Shown here: one piece after another, positions 30,005 through 39,204 of the stretch
Layout: every line of letters starts with the position of its first letter
Position numbering within the stretch: position 1 is the stretch's first letter
Source of the DNA: Burkholderia sp. Ax-1724
GTDB taxonomy: Bacteria > Pseudomonadota > Gammaproteobacteria > Burkholderiales > Burkholderiaceae
NCBI RefSeq assembly: GCF_011752995.1
Contig: NZ_VWWL01000010.1
Coordinates: forward strand, 241,612 to 305,611
Direction: 5' to 3'
Length of the DNA: 64,000 nucleotides
Made by a program: the position numbers and the translations under genes
Notes under the pieces: model-generated
Seen by the model: the letters and a program-made list of their open reading frames with translations, nothing else
What the model was told of the DNA's origin: nothing
Databases searched by the model: none

Positions 30005-31330
30005 ATGCCGCGATTTGACTTCCCCGAAGCTGGAAACCGAGGTGCTGGCGCGTTACGGGCGAACGCAGGCACAAACGCAGGCACGAACGCGAACATGGGC
30101 GTGGGTGCTCATGCTGGCACGGCTGTGAGCGCACGCCTGGACACCAGCGCGAGCCGTCTGTCCAGGCGCCGCACGCGCCTCGCGCGCCGTGCCGCGACGC
30201 TGTGTGCCGCGCTGGCCTGCTTACTGCCCCTGACGGCACTCGCCCAGGTCAAGATCGGTCTCGTGCTGTCGCTGACCGGGCCGGCCGCATCGCTCGGCAT
30301 TCCCGCGCGCGACACGGTCGCGCTGCTGCCGAAACAGATCGGCGGACAGAGCGTCGAATACATCGTGCTCGACGATGCGTCCGACACGACCCAGGCCGTG
30401 CAGGACACGAGAAAGCTCATCTCGGAGAATCACGTCGACGCGATCATCGGCTCGTCCATCACGCCGAATTCGCTCGCGATGATCGACGTGGTGTCCGACG
30501 GCGAAACGCCGATGATCTCGCTCGCGTCGTCGGCGAAAATCATCGAGCCGGTCGACGCGAAACGCCGCTGGGTCTTCAAGACGCCGCAGACCGACGCGAT
30601 GATGGCCTCGGCCATCGCCGAGCATGCGAGCGCGCACGGCGTCAAGACGATCGCGTTCATCGGCCAGGCCGATGCGCTCGGCGAGACGTTCTACGCCGAG
30701 GTCGCGAAGTTTGCGAAACTGCATCACATCGACATGGTGGCGAGCGAGCGCTTCAATCGCACGGACCCGAGCGTGACGGGCCAGGTGCTGAAGATTCTCG
30801 CGGCGCATCCCGACGCGGTCGTGGTCGGCGCGGCCGGCACGCCCGCCGCGCTGCCGCCGAAGACGCTGCGCGAGCGCGGCTACAAAGGGTTGATCTATCA
30901 CAATCACGGCGTCGGCAATAACGACTTCCTGCGCGTGTGCGGCGCCGATTGCAACGGCACGTTCCTGCCCGCGAGCCCGGTGCTGGTGGCCGCGCAATTG
31001 CCGGCCGATCATCCGGCGAAGCGCCTCGCGCTCGACTACATCGCGCGCTTCGAGGCACAGCATGGAGCGGGCAGCGTGTCGGCGTTCGGCTCCTACACGT
31101 GGGATGCGGGCGTGCTGCTCGATCACGCGATACCGGTTGCGCTGAAGGCGGGCGCGCCGGGCACGCCGCCGTTCCGGCGCGCGCTGCGCGACGCGCTCGA
31201 AACCACGCAGGGTGTCGCGGATACCAACGGCGTCGTCAACATGAGCGCGACCGATCACATCGGCCTCGATCAGCGCGCCCGGGTGATGGTCGAGATCAGC
31301 AACGGGAAGTGGGTTTATCAGCCGCGATGA
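30005..31330 (+). CDS. ABC transporter substrate-binding protein, branched-chain amino acid type
   Basis: 441 residues as drawn. A twin-Arg-like basic stretch (RRRTRLARRAATLCAALACLLPLTALA) forms the likely signal, so the first ~45 residues may not be translated; the true start is unclear. The mature sequence begins QVKIGLVLSLTGPAASLGIP and is a family 4 (LivJ-like) periplasmic protein (NHVDAIIGSSITPNSLAMIDV). It probably binds an amino acid or aromatic acid. No permease genes are adjacent. Confidence 0.87.
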   Translation: MPRFDFPEAGNRGAGALRANAGTNAGTNANMGVGAHAGTAVSARLDTSASRLSRRRTRLARRAATLCAALACLLPLTALAQVKIGLVLSLTGPAASLGIPARDTVALLPKQIGGQSVEYIVLDDASDTTQAVQDTRKLISENHVDAIIGSSITPNSLAMIDVVSDGETPMISLASSAKIIEPVDAKRRWVFKTPQTDAMMASAIAEHASAHGVKTIAFIGQADALGETFYAEVAKFAKLHHIDMVASERFNRTDPSVTGQVLKILAAHPDAVVVGAAGTPAALPPKTLRERGYKGLIYHNHGVGNNDFLRVCGADCNGTFLPASPVLVAAQLPADHPAKRLALDYIARFEAQHGAGSVSAFGSYTWDAGVLLDHAIPVALKAGAPGTPPFRRALRDALETTQGVADTNGVVNMSATDHIGLDQRARVMVEISNGKWVYQPR

Positions 31331-31376
31331 AGCGTGTCATCGTGTCGGCCGGGGGAGCGTGGTTTGCGGCCGCGTT

Positions 31377-31460
31377 GCTGCCTCGCTTCGCGGGTCCGGC
31401 TTTGTAGCTCCGGCTTCGCAGCTTCGACTTCGCAGTTCCGGCTCCGTAGCTCCGGTCTGC
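31377..31460. repeat. Degenerate tandem repeat, six units of 14 bp
   Basis: Units are related to TAGCTCCGGCTTCG, CAGCTTCGACTTCG and CAGTTCCGGCTCCG, repeated without gaps just after the binding-protein gene. A 14-bp period does not preserve reading frame, so it is not a protein repeat. Confidence 0.75.
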
Positions 31461-31521
31461 GGGCACGGTTCGAACACGCGCACGACGAGTCCACGCTTCA
31501 CCAACCGACGGATCGCCCATC

Positions 31522-32448
31522 ATGTCCGACGCACCTCACCGTAACGACGCCTACTACGCCTACTACCGCTCGCTGCAATTGCATCGCCATCCGCACGGCG
31601 TGCTCGAAATCGTGATGAGCGGCGAGGGCGCGAACCGCAGCGGACTCGCCACGGCGAACGCGCGCATGCATTACGAACTGGCCGAAATCTGGCGCGACAT
31701 CGAGCGCGATCCCGACACGCGCGTCGCGATCATTCGCGGCGAAGGCAAGGGCTTTTCGGCGGGCGGCGATCTGCAACTCGTCGAAGACATGGCGAACGAC
31801 TTCGATGTGCGCGCGCGGGTGTGGCGCGAGGCGCGCGATCTCGTCTACAACGTGATCAATTGCGGCAAGCCGATCGTCTCGGCGATGCACGGTCCCGCGG
31901 TCGGCGCGGGACTCGTCGCGGGCCTGCTCGCCGACATCTCGATCGCGGCGAAGACGGCGCGCATCATCGACGGTCATACGCGCCTCGGCGTCGCGGCCGG
32001 CGATCACGCGGCGATCGCCTGGCCGCTGCTGTGCGGGATGGCGAAGGCCAAGTACTACCTGCTGCTGTGCGAGCCCGTGAGCGGCGAGGAAGCAGAGCGC
32101 ATCGGCCTCGTATCGCTGGCCGTCGACGAGAGCGATCTGCTGCCGAAGGCATTCGACGTCGCGCGCAAACTCGCAGACGGTTCGCAGACGGCGATCCGCT
32201 GGACCAAGTACGCGCTGAACAATTGGCTGCGCACGGCAGGGCCGGCGTTCGATACGTCGCTCGCGCTCGAATTCATGGGCTTCGCCGGGCCCGACGTGCG
32301 CGAAGGGCTGAACTCGCTGCGCGAGCGGCGCGCGCCGGATTTTGGCGGCGGCGATCCGTGGCGGGAGGCGTCGCGGGAGAGGGCCGGTGACGGAGGTGGA
32401 AGCGAGAGCGGTGGCGCTGCGGGTGGCGAAACGGATCGCAGCGAGTAG
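31522..32448 (+). CDS. Enoyl-CoA hydratase/isomerase family protein
   Basis: 308 residues. Crotonase motifs are clear: [23 protein letters not shown] for the first oxyanion-hole segment and [22 protein letters not shown] for the second. A beta-oxidation or aromatic-acid role is expected. The last ~25 residues are Gly/Glu/Arg-rich and probably disordered. It stands alone between the binding-protein and PhaM genes. Confidence 0.88.
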   Translation: MSDAPHRNDAYYAYYRSLQLHRHPHGVLEIVMSGEGANRSGLATANARMHYELAEIWRDIERDPDTRVAIIRGEGKGFSAGGDLQLVEDMANDFDVRARVWREARDLVYNVINCGKPIVSAMHGPAVGAGLVAGLLADISIAAKTARIIDGHTRLGVAAGDHAAIAWPLLCGMAKAKYYLLLCEPVSGEEAERIGLVSLAVDESDLLPKAFDVARKLADGSQTAIRWTKYALNNWLRTAGPAFDTSLALEFMGFAGPDVREGLNSLRERRAPDFGGGDPWREASRERAGDGGGSESGGAAGGETDRSE

Positions 32449-32735
32449 TGGCGCGGGGCGTGGCACGACCGACTGGCCGCAACGGGTCGCGTGGGGCGTG
32501 GCACGAGAACATGGCGGCACGGCCAGCGGTAGGTAGAAGCCGGTAGCCGCAGGTAGAGGCAGATAACGGCGCAGCCAGGACGCGGGCAGCCGTGCGGGCG
32601 GGTTGGCGTGGCGGGTCGGCGGCTGCCGGCACGCAACGCGGCGAGCCCCCTGAGCCACCATTTCACACGGTATGATCGACTCAACCCGCGCGGCTCCGCG
32701 CGCCCGACATCTTCTTATGCACCGAGGCGACAAGC

Positions 32736-33521
32736 ATGACCGACACGACTGGCACCACGCCGCCCTTTCCCGGCTTTCCCGGTTTCCCGCCCGCTGAAAT
32801 GCTCGATCGCATGTGGGGCATGATGCGGCTGTCGCCGTTCGGCTCGGCGTTGCCCGGCGCGCAGCCGGGCGGCGGCCTCGCGCCGTCGCTGTCGATGATG
32901 TCCGACATGATGGCGCCGCTCACCAATGTCGAGGAGCTCGACAAGCGCATCACCGACATGCGCGCGGTCGAGCAGTGGCTGAAGCTGAATCTGAGCATGC
33001 TGCAATCGGCGATCCAGGCGCTCGAAGTGCAGCGCGCGACGCTGTCGACCTTGCGTGCTTTCGGCGCGTTCGCGCAGTCGTCGATGGCGCAGCCGGCCGC
33101 TGCCGCGCCGGCTCCGGTGCCGAGTCCCGCACCCGCTCAGGCGGCGAGCCCCGCGCCAGCGCCGGGCTGGACGCAGCCCGCGAAACCAGCGCCGGCTCCG
33201 GCTCCGGACAGCGCGGCCGCAGCGGAAGGCACGCAAAGCCGGGAAGAGGAAGCACCCGCGGCGGCGTCGTTCGATGCATCGGCGTGGTGGAATCTGCTGC
33301 AATCGCAGTTCAATCAGATTGCGCAGTTCGCGATGACGCAGCCGGCCGCAGCCGCCGGCGGCACGCCGGACAAGGGCGCGGCGACGGGTGGCGCCGCCGC
33401 GCCCGATGCCGCAGCGCGAGGCGCGAAGCCCACCGCGAAACGGCCGGCCGCGAAGCGCGCGGCGCCGGCGGCCAAACGCGCGGCTGGCGCGAGCGCAGGG
33501 GGGGCGAAGAAGCCGCAATGA
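32736..33521 (+). CDS. phaM: PhaM-like polyhydroxyalkanoate granule regulatory protein
   Basis: 261 residues. The N-terminus FPGFPPAEMLDRMWGMMRLSPFGS and a conserved helical block (VEELDKRITDMRAVEQWLKLNLSMLQSAIQALEVQRATLSTLRAF) match PhaM of Cupriavidus/Burkholderia. A Pro/Ala linker leads to a basic Ala/Lys tail (KRPAAKRAAPAAKRAAG) resembling histone H1-like tails. PhaM activates PHB synthase PhaC and ties granules to the nucleoid. Confidence 0.85.
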   Translation: MTDTTGTTPPFPGFPGFPPAEMLDRMWGMMRLSPFGSALPGAQPGGGLAPSLSMMSDMMAPLTNVEELDKRITDMRAVEQWLKLNLSMLQSAIQALEVQRATLSTLRAFGAFAQSSMAQPAAAAPAPVPSPAPAQAASPAPAPGWTQPAKPAPAPAPDSAAAAEGTQSREEEAPAAASFDASAWWNLLQSQFNQIAQFAMTQPAAAAGGTPDKGAATGGAAAPDAAARGAKPTAKRPAAKRAAPAAKRAAGASAGGAKKPQ

Positions 33522-34034
33522 GCGCGGTGGCGGGGCGTCGCTTCGGCCGCGCTCCGCCATTGCCGCAGCGTCGCTCATTGCCGCTTCCGCGAACTCGGCT
33601 CAGTGTTGCGGAAAGTCAATACCATCGTGCGATCGAGCCGGTTCTGTCACAGATTTCACCTGGTCCGCATGCTATGATTGTGTAAGCTTTATCTGGCTTT
33701 GGGGGCACGCAGAAAAGAACCAATCCCGCCGCCCACGCGTCGTTTGCCGCCGGCACCACCGGCGCAGGGCTGGACGGTGCGGTTTCCAACGCAGACTGGC
33801 TCGACCTCAGGCACAGGGTATTCCTCACCCACGGTTGGCCGCACAGCGCCTGATTCATGTTTCAGGTTCCTGTGCCAACGCCCGGACTTCTTTGCTTCCC
33901 GATGCCTATGGGCAGCAGATTAGCGCGTAAAATTGAATGCTTGGCCGACAAACGGTACGTTCGTTCGCCGTGGCAAAACGGTTACACGTAGCAGCAACAG
34001 ACACAGACAGTATGCGCAGAACAGGGGCGGGACT
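33522..34034 (+). other. Non-coding interval with extended -10 promoter and a long-range stem
   Basis: TGC-TATGAT at 33670-33678 is a good extended -10 promoter. The sequence downstream contains complementary arms GGCACAGG (33810-33817) and CCTGTGCC (33869-33876). No protein-coding frame is convincing. The interval could be the long 5' leader of the ferritin-like gene or a separate small RNA. Confidence 0.4.
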
Positions 34035-34907
34035 ATGAACACCATGCTTTATCCGGAACTTTATAAATCGCTCGAATCCGTTCGCTGGGACATGGAGAAG
34101 GACATTCCCTGGGACAAGTTCGATGCATCGCTCTTGACCGACGAGCAGGCCGCGACGATCAAGATGAACGCGATCACCGAATGGTCGGCGTTGCCCGCCA
34201 CGGAAATGTTTCTGCGTGACAACCATCACGACAGCGATTTCTCCGCGTTCATGAGCGTGTGGTTCTTCGAGGAACAGAAGCATTCGCTGGTGCTGATGGA
34301 ATATCTGCGCCGCTTCAAGCCGGAACTGGTCCCGACCGAAGAGGAACTGCACGCGGTGCGCTTCGAGTTCGATCCCGCGCCGCCGCTCGAAACGCTGATG
34401 CTGCACTTCTGCGGCGAAATCCGCCTCAATCACTGGTATCGCCGTGCCGCCGAATGGCACACCGAGCCGGTCATCAAGCACATCTACGAAACCATTTCGC
34501 GCGACGAGGCGCGGCATGGCGGCGCGTATCTGCGCTACATGAAGAAGGCGATGGCGCAAACCGGCGACATCGCGCGTGCCGCGTTCGCGAAAATCGGCGT
34601 GCTGATGGCGTCGGCGCGCCGCACCGAAAAGCCGCTGCACCCGACCAACCTGCACGTGAATCAGGCGCTGTTCCCGCGCGACACGATTCAATCGCGCCTG
34701 CCCGATCCGGAATGGCTCGAGCGCTGGCTCGACGAGCAGATCCGTTTCGACGACGGCTGGGAAAAGAAAGTGGTCGAGCGCATCCTCCACAACCTGTCGC
34801 TGCTGTTCGAGCGCACGTTCGACACGGCGCAGGAACTGAATCGTTATCGCAAGGAAGTGGTCGCGCGTTTGCAGGCCGACGGTCAGGCGCCGGCGCAACC
34901 GGCGTGA
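34035..34907 (+). CDS. Ferritin-like domain (diiron) protein
   Basis: 290 residues from the ATG at 34035, preceded by GGGGCGGG. The helical bundle has diiron-type ligands: Glu57 (TEMF), EEQKH (Glu79/Glu80-His83), GEIRLNHW and DEARHGG. Spacing fits the acyl-ACP desaturase/AurF-like ferritin superfamily rather than storage ferritin. Oxygen-dependent oxidation or a stress role is possible; the substrate is unknown. A strong terminator follows. Confidence 0.85.
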   Translation: MNTMLYPELYKSLESVRWDMEKDIPWDKFDASLLTDEQAATIKMNAITEWSALPATEMFLRDNHHDSDFSAFMSVWFFEEQKHSLVLMEYLRRFKPELVPTEEELHAVRFEFDPAPPLETLMLHFCGEIRLNHWYRRAAEWHTEPVIKHIYETISRDEARHGGAYLRYMKKAMAQTGDIARAAFAKIGVLMASARRTEKPLHPTNLHVNQALFPRDTIQSRLPDPEWLERWLDEQIRFDDGWEKKVVERILHNLSLLFERTFDTAQELNRYRKEVVARLQADGQAPAQPA

Positions 34908-35071
34908 GGGCATGAGCGCTGACGCCGGCAGTGGTGGTGGCGCTTCGATCCCGATGCGCGGAGCCGGGCTGCGGCGCAGTCACCGCAAACGAGGTTGCAC
35001 GGTTCCCCTGTTGCTTTGAGGCATTGCCTTGAGGCGCTGCTTTAAAGCACGGCATCGAAAGGCAAATAGAA

Positions 35072-35107
35072 ACGGTCCGGCAGGCGCGAGCTTGCCGGAC
35101 CGTTTTG
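35072..35107 (+). terminator. Rho-independent terminator after the ferritin-like gene
   Basis: A long stem (ACGGTCCGGCA pairing with TGCCGGACCGT) closes a short loop and is followed by TTTT, about 165 bp past the stop. Confidence 0.88.
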
Positions 35108-35169
35108 CTTGAGGCCGTCCAGCGTGTATCGTGACGGCACTTTCTTTTTCCTCTTTCCATACCCCCGCG

Positions 35170-35652
35170 ATGCCCGCTATTTTCGAACGCAAGATTCTGA
35201 CGCGCGATGCCCTGGTGAAACTGCGTCCTTCGCTGACCGCGCCGGTCGTACTCACGAACGGAGTGTTCGACATTCTGCATCGCGGACACGTGACCTATCT
35301 CGCCGATGCGAAGGCGCTCGGCGCCTGTCTGATCGTCGGCGTGAATAGCGATGCGTCGGTGCGCATGCTCGGCAAGGGCGACGACCGGCCGATCAACCAC
35401 GAAGCCGACCGGATGGCCTTGCTCGCGGCGCTCGAAAGCGTCGACTACGTGGTGAGCTTCGGCGAAAAAACGCCGGTCGAACTGATTTCGGCGCTGCGGC
35501 CGGACGTGCTCGTGAAGGGCGGCGACTACGATATGGACGCGCTGCCCGAATCGGCAATCGTGCGCGGCTGGGGCGGCAAGGCGCTGGCGATTCCGTTCGA
35601 GCACGATCGCTCGACGACCGCGCTGCTGAAGAAGGTGCGCACGCAGGGCTGA
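35170..35652 (+). CDS. rfaE2: D-glycero-beta-D-manno-heptose 1-phosphate adenylyltransferase (RfaE domain II)
   Basis: 160 residues from the ATG at 35170. The nucleotidyltransferase signature HxGH is seen as His37-Arg-Gly-His40 in GVFDILHRGHVTYL, and the ISSTxxx-type region as DRSTTALLKKV. It makes ADP-heptose for LPS inner core. The kinase half of HldE is absent, as usual in Burkholderia where the two activities are separate genes. Confidence 0.93.
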   Translation: MPAIFERKILTRDALVKLRPSLTAPVVLTNGVFDILHRGHVTYLADAKALGACLIVGVNSDASVRMLGKGDDRPINHEADRMALLAALESVDYVVSFGEKTPVELISALRPDVLVKGGDYDMDALPESAIVRGWGGKALAIPFEHDRSTTALLKKVRTQG

Positions 35653-35682
35653 CCGACTGCTTCGATCGCTTCAGCCGCTTCG

Positions 35683-35922
35683 CTACTGCGGCAACGCCGA
35701 CGTCGAAATCGGCGCTTGCGGCGCCGGTCCGCCGACGACCGCCTGGTCGGCCGCATCGGCGGCGCTGACGGGCCGCACTGTCAGCGACTCCGGATGAATC
35801 TGCCGGTTCAGGTGATTGGGCTCGCGGCTACTGGCGCTGGGCACCGGCCCGAATGCGCCCAGCGATGTGGCGAAAGCCAGCACGTTGGCAAGAATCAGAA
35901 TGGCGATCAGCCCGCGAAGCAT
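35683..35922 (-). CDS. Small membrane-anchored protein, remnant or short form of a SPOR-type protein
   Basis: 79 residues from the ATG at 35922 (MLRGLIAILILANVLAFATSLG), with an N-terminal membrane helix followed by REPNHLNRQIHPESLTVRPV. That segment resembles the start of a SPOR-domain protein often found after coaX in Burkholderiales, but no SPOR domain follows; the chain ends in a Pro/Ala-rich tail. It may be a naturally short form. Function unknown. Confidence 0.65.
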   Translation of the reverse strand: MLRGLIAILILANVLAFATSLGAFGPVPSASSREPNHLNRQIHPESLTVRPVSAADAADQAVVGGPAPQAPISTSALPQ

Positions 35923-36082
35923 GGTTGAGGGTTCCAGTCCAGAAGAAGTTGAGCCGGGATCAGGGTGAGGTGCCGGAAGCGGGCGCGCGGGCGACCTGCC
36001 GTGGCGGTTCACGAGTGCGCGAGTCGGGTGCCGGTCGCGGACTTGGCTCCCCGCATTTGTCGCGCACCGATCATGACGTCGA

Positions 36083-37036
36083 TCAACCGCCCTGCCGCGC
36101 CGAATCCTCGGCGGCAATCAGCGCGAGGCCCGACAGCACGAGCGAATCGTGGCGAGTATGCGGTACTTTGAGCGCGCTCGCCACCTCGTCCGCGGCGCCG
36201 CCGTTGACGACGAGCCGCACCGGCACCTGCCACTCGTCCTGCAGATCGCGCCACATGCGCTCGACCAGTCCCGCCTGCGCGAGCGTGCAGCCGGCCGAGA
36301 GCGAACGCGGCGTATCGGTCGCGAAAAACGGGCCGCGGCGGCCTGCCCCGGCGTCGTTGCCGGCGTCGAGCAGGCCGCGTGCGCGCGCGGCATCGAGCGT
36401 CGGCAATTGCGCGGTGTGTTCGCCGAGCGAGCGCATCATCAGCGTCCAGCCCGGCGCGATCAGTCCGCCGACGAACGAGCCGTCCGCGCGCAACGCTTCG
36501 AGCGTCGTCGCGGTGCCGAATGTCGCGAGCAGCAGATGTTCGCCGGGAAACGCCGCATGCGCGCCGATCATGCCGGCCCAGCGATCGCTGCCGAGCGTGT
36601 GCGGCGTCGTGTAGCCATTGACGACGCCGCATTGACGCGCGCTCGCGCGGATCGTCGTGAGCGGCAGTTGCGGCCAGTGCGCGTCGACGAGCGCGGCAAT
36701 GCGCGCCGCGACGTCCGCGCCGGCGACGTTGGACAACCACGCGCCGCGCGGTGTCGGCAAGCCCGACCATCCGGGCGATGAAGCAGGCCGCAACGTGGGC
36801 GTCGAGCCCGCCGACGCGTTACTCCGCGACACAGCCTGCAAGCCCGACTGCAAGCCAGGCGTCGAATCCCCCCGCAGACCGGACACCGGCCCCGCATCGG
36901 CTTGCAAGCCGTACCGCGCGACATCCTCGTGTGCTAGCGCTCCGGCCGCCAGTTGCGTGCCATCCGCGTCCACGCATGCCCATTTGATCCGGCTATTGCC
37001 CGCGTCGATCAGCAGAGAAGGCGCGTGCTGCGTCAT
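36083..37036 (-). CDS. coaX: Type III pantothenate kinase
   Basis: 317 residues from the ATG at 37036, which overlaps the birA stop by 4 bp (ATGA). Motifs: [12 protein letters not shown] (phosphate 1), [34 protein letters not shown] and [15 protein letters not shown]. It phosphorylates pantothenate, the first step of CoA synthesis. A low-complexity insertion of about 40 residues ([20 protein letters not shown] and on) lies between the first motif and [11 protein letters not shown], longer than in relatives I know. Confidence 0.93.
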   Translation of the reverse strand: MTQHAPSLLIDAGNSRIKWACVDADGTQLAAGALAHEDVARYGLQADAGPVSGLRGDSTPGLQSGLQAVSRSNASAGSTPTLRPASSPGWSGLPTPRGAWLSNVAGADVAARIAALVDAHWPQLPLTTIRASARQCGVVNGYTTPHTLGSDRWAGMIGAHAAFPGEHLLLATFGTATTLEALRADGSFVGGLIAPGWTLMMRSLGEHTAQLPTLDAARARGLLDAGNDAGAGRRGPFFATDTPRSLSAGCTLAQAGLVERMWRDLQDEWQVPVRLVVNGGAADEVASALKVPHTRHDSLVLSGLALIAAEDSARQGG

Positions 37037-37953
37037 GCGGCACCGTCGGCGAGGCGCAGCGACACGTCGCCGGTCGCGATGCTCTGGCGACCGGCGGCCG
37101 TATCGAGCAGCAACTGGCCGTGTTCGTCGACGCCGGCTGCCACGCCGCGCGCGATTTCCTCGCCTTGTTCGAGCAGCACGACGTCGCGGCCCGCGTACGC
37201 ATGCACGGCGTTCCAGCGCGGCTGGAACGGCGCGAAGCCGTCGGCGCCGAAGCGCTGCAACGCCGGTTCGAGCGCGTTCAGCTCGGCGGCGAGCGTGTCG
37301 GTCAGATTCGCGTTCGGCAGCGCGCGCTGCAGCGCGGTCGGCACGGTGCCGCGCGCCTGCGGCGGCACGTCGGCATGCAGCGCGCCGACCTTCGCCGCGA
37401 GTGCGTCGGCGCCCTTCACGTTGGTGCCGATGCCGATCACGACCGCGCTCGCGTACTCGGTGCTCCACGCGGTTTCGATCAGGATGCCGGCGAGCTTGTC
37501 GCCTTCGAGCAGCACGTCGTTCGGCCACTTCAATGCGATCTGCCCGGGACCGGCGACCGGCAGCGAGCGCAGCCCGTCGACGAGCGCGACGCCCACCGCG
37601 AGGCTCAGTCCCGCGAGCCCTTCGAGCGGACGCGGCAGCACGCAGGCGACCGAAAACAGCAGCGCATTGCCGGGTTCCGCATACCACGGCCGGCCGCGGC
37701 GGCCGCGCCCCGCGGTTTGCAGATACGCGACCCGCACGATCGGCCGCGGCAGCGCGCTCGCGCGGCGCGGCAGCGCCTTCACGCGGGCCATCAGGTCGGC
37801 ATTGGTCGAGCCGGTTTCCTCGACGATTTCGATCGGCCAGTCATGCGCATGCGCACCGAACAGCCTGACCGCGCGCTCGCGGTCGATGCGCCAGTCGGCC
37901 TCGGCCGCATTGGCCGTTGCAGGAGAGGGCGTGGGAGACTTGGAAGCATTCAT
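37033..37953 (-). CDS. birA: Biotin--[acetyl-CoA-carboxylase] ligase
   Basis: 306 residues from the ATG at 37953. The catalytic domain has [23 protein letters not shown] (biotinyl-AMP loop), KWPNDVLL and GIGTNVKG. There is no N-terminal winged-helix, so it is a monofunctional ligase rather than the E. coli repressor type. It attaches biotin to AccB and other carboxylases. coaX follows with a 4-bp overlap; the divergent transporter operon starts 117 bp away. Confidence 0.93.
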   Translation of the reverse strand: MNASKSPTPSPATANAAEADWRIDRERAVRLFGAHAHDWPIEIVEETGSTNADLMARVKALPRRASALPRPIVRVAYLQTAGRGRRGRPWYAEPGNALLFSVACVLPRPLEGLAGLSLAVGVALVDGLRSLPVAGPGQIALKWPNDVLLEGDKLAGILIETAWSTEYASAVVIGIGTNVKGADALAAKVGALHADVPPQARGTVPTALQRALPNANLTDTLAAELNALEPALQRFGADGFAPFQPRWNAVHAYAGRDVVLLEQGEEIARGVAAGVDEHGQLLLDTAAGRQSIATGDVSLRLADGAA

Positions 37954-38070
37954 GGCACCTATTGTAGCGACAGCGACCTTCGGCGGGATTGGCGTGCGGA
38001 TCGGTGCGGACATCATCGGCCCGTCGTTCGCTACAATGGCCCTTCATCCGATAACCAGCTTCCGCGATCC

Positions 38071-39204
38071 TTGAACTACGACACTCCGCCCGGCCTCGAA
38101 GTCGCGGCCGGCAGCCAAGGCAAGATCGTCCGTCTCTCGGGCCAGTGGACGGCGCTCGCGCTCGCGCGCGATCGCGACACCGGGCACGTGATCCCGCTGC
38201 TGCGTTCGCTGACCGGCGCGCAGGGCATCGGCGAGTGGGACCTGTCGCGTATCGACAGGATGGATCACGTCGGCGGCCAGGCGCTGTGGCGCGTATGGGG
38301 CCACAAGATGCCGCCCGGCACCGCGCTCACCGACACGCAACGCGACATCTTCGAGCGCATCGCGCTGCTCGACACGGTGCGCGAGGGCGCCGAGCCGGTC
38401 AAGCGCCTCGATCCGTTCACGCGCCTCGGCCTCGGGCTCTTCTCGTTCTTCGAGCATCTGTACGGCGGCGTCGCAATGCTCGGGCGCGTCGTGCTCGACC
38501 TGCTCGCGATCGTGCGCAAGCCGAAGCTCACGCCGTGGACCGAAATCTCCGCGAACATCTACAACGCCGGCGCGCGCGCGCTGCCGATCACGGCGCTCGT
38601 CGCGTTCCTGATCGGCATCGTGCTCAGCTATCTGTCGGCGCAGCAGTTGCGCATCTTTGGCGCGAACCAGTTCATCGTCAATATTCTCGGCCTCGCGGTG
38701 ATCCGCGAACTCGGCCCGGTGCTCTCGGCGATTCTGGTGGCGGGCCGCTCGGGCTCGGCGATCACCGCGCAGATCGGCGTGATGCGCGTGACCGAGGAAC
38801 TCGACGCGATGCGCGTGATGGGCATCCCGCACGGCCTGCGGCTGATCCTGCCGCGCGTGGTCGCGCTCGGCATCGCGATGCCGCTGCTCGTGATGTGGAC
38901 CAACATCATCTCGCTGACGGGCGGCGCGCTCGCCGCGAAACTCGTGCTCGGCATCGACATGAACTTCTTCGCGCGGCAGCTGCCCGTCGTCGTGCCGATC
39001 GCGAATCTCTGGATCGGTCTCGGCAAGGGCGCGGTGTTCGGCATGCTGATCGCGATCACCGGCTGTCATTTCGGCTTCCGTATCAAGGCCAATTCGCAGA
39101 GTCTCGGCGAAGGCACGACGACCTCGGTGGTGACCTCGATCACCATCGTGATTCTCGCGGACGCGGTGTTCGCGATCCTCTTCCAGAACGTGGGGCTCGG
39201 ATGA
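38071..39204 (+). CDS. mlaE: MlaE-family lipid ABC transporter permease with N-terminal STAS domain
   Basis: 377 residues from a TTG at 38071 (LNYDTPPGLEVAAG); the frame is open further upstream but overlaps birA antisense, and the ATG at 38036 is out of frame. Residues ~10-90 look like a STAS domain (GKIVRLSGQWTALAL, WDLSRIDRMDHVGGQAL). The remainder is an MlaE permease (NQFIVNILGLAVIRELGPVLSAILVAGRSGSA). It moves phospholipids between membranes with the following MlaF- and MlaD-type subunits. The TTG start has no strong ribosome site. Confidence 0.88.
   Translation: MNYDTPPGLEVAAGSQGKIVRLSGQWTALALARDRDTGHVIPLLRSLTGAQGIGEWDLSRIDRMDHVGGQALWRVWGHKMPPGTALTDTQRDIFERIALLDTVREGAEPVKRLDPFTRLGLGLFSFFEHLYGGVAMLGRVVLDLLAIVRKPKLTPWTEISANIYNAGARALPITALVAFLIGIVLSYLSAQQLRIFGANQFIVNILGLAVIRELGPVLSAILVAGRSGSAITAQIGVMRVTEELDAMRVMGIPHGLRLILPRVVALGIAMPLLVMWTNIISLTGGALAAKLVLGIDMNFFARQLPVVVPIANLWIGLGKGAVFGMLIAITGCHFGFRIKANSQSLGEGTTTSVVTSITIVILADAVFAILFQNVGLG

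Noticed and set aside
33684..33930. Possible 6S RNA, SRP RNA or tmRNA
   Set aside because: None of the conserved sequence blocks I know for these RNAs is visible, so it is kept only as an unassigned non-coding region.
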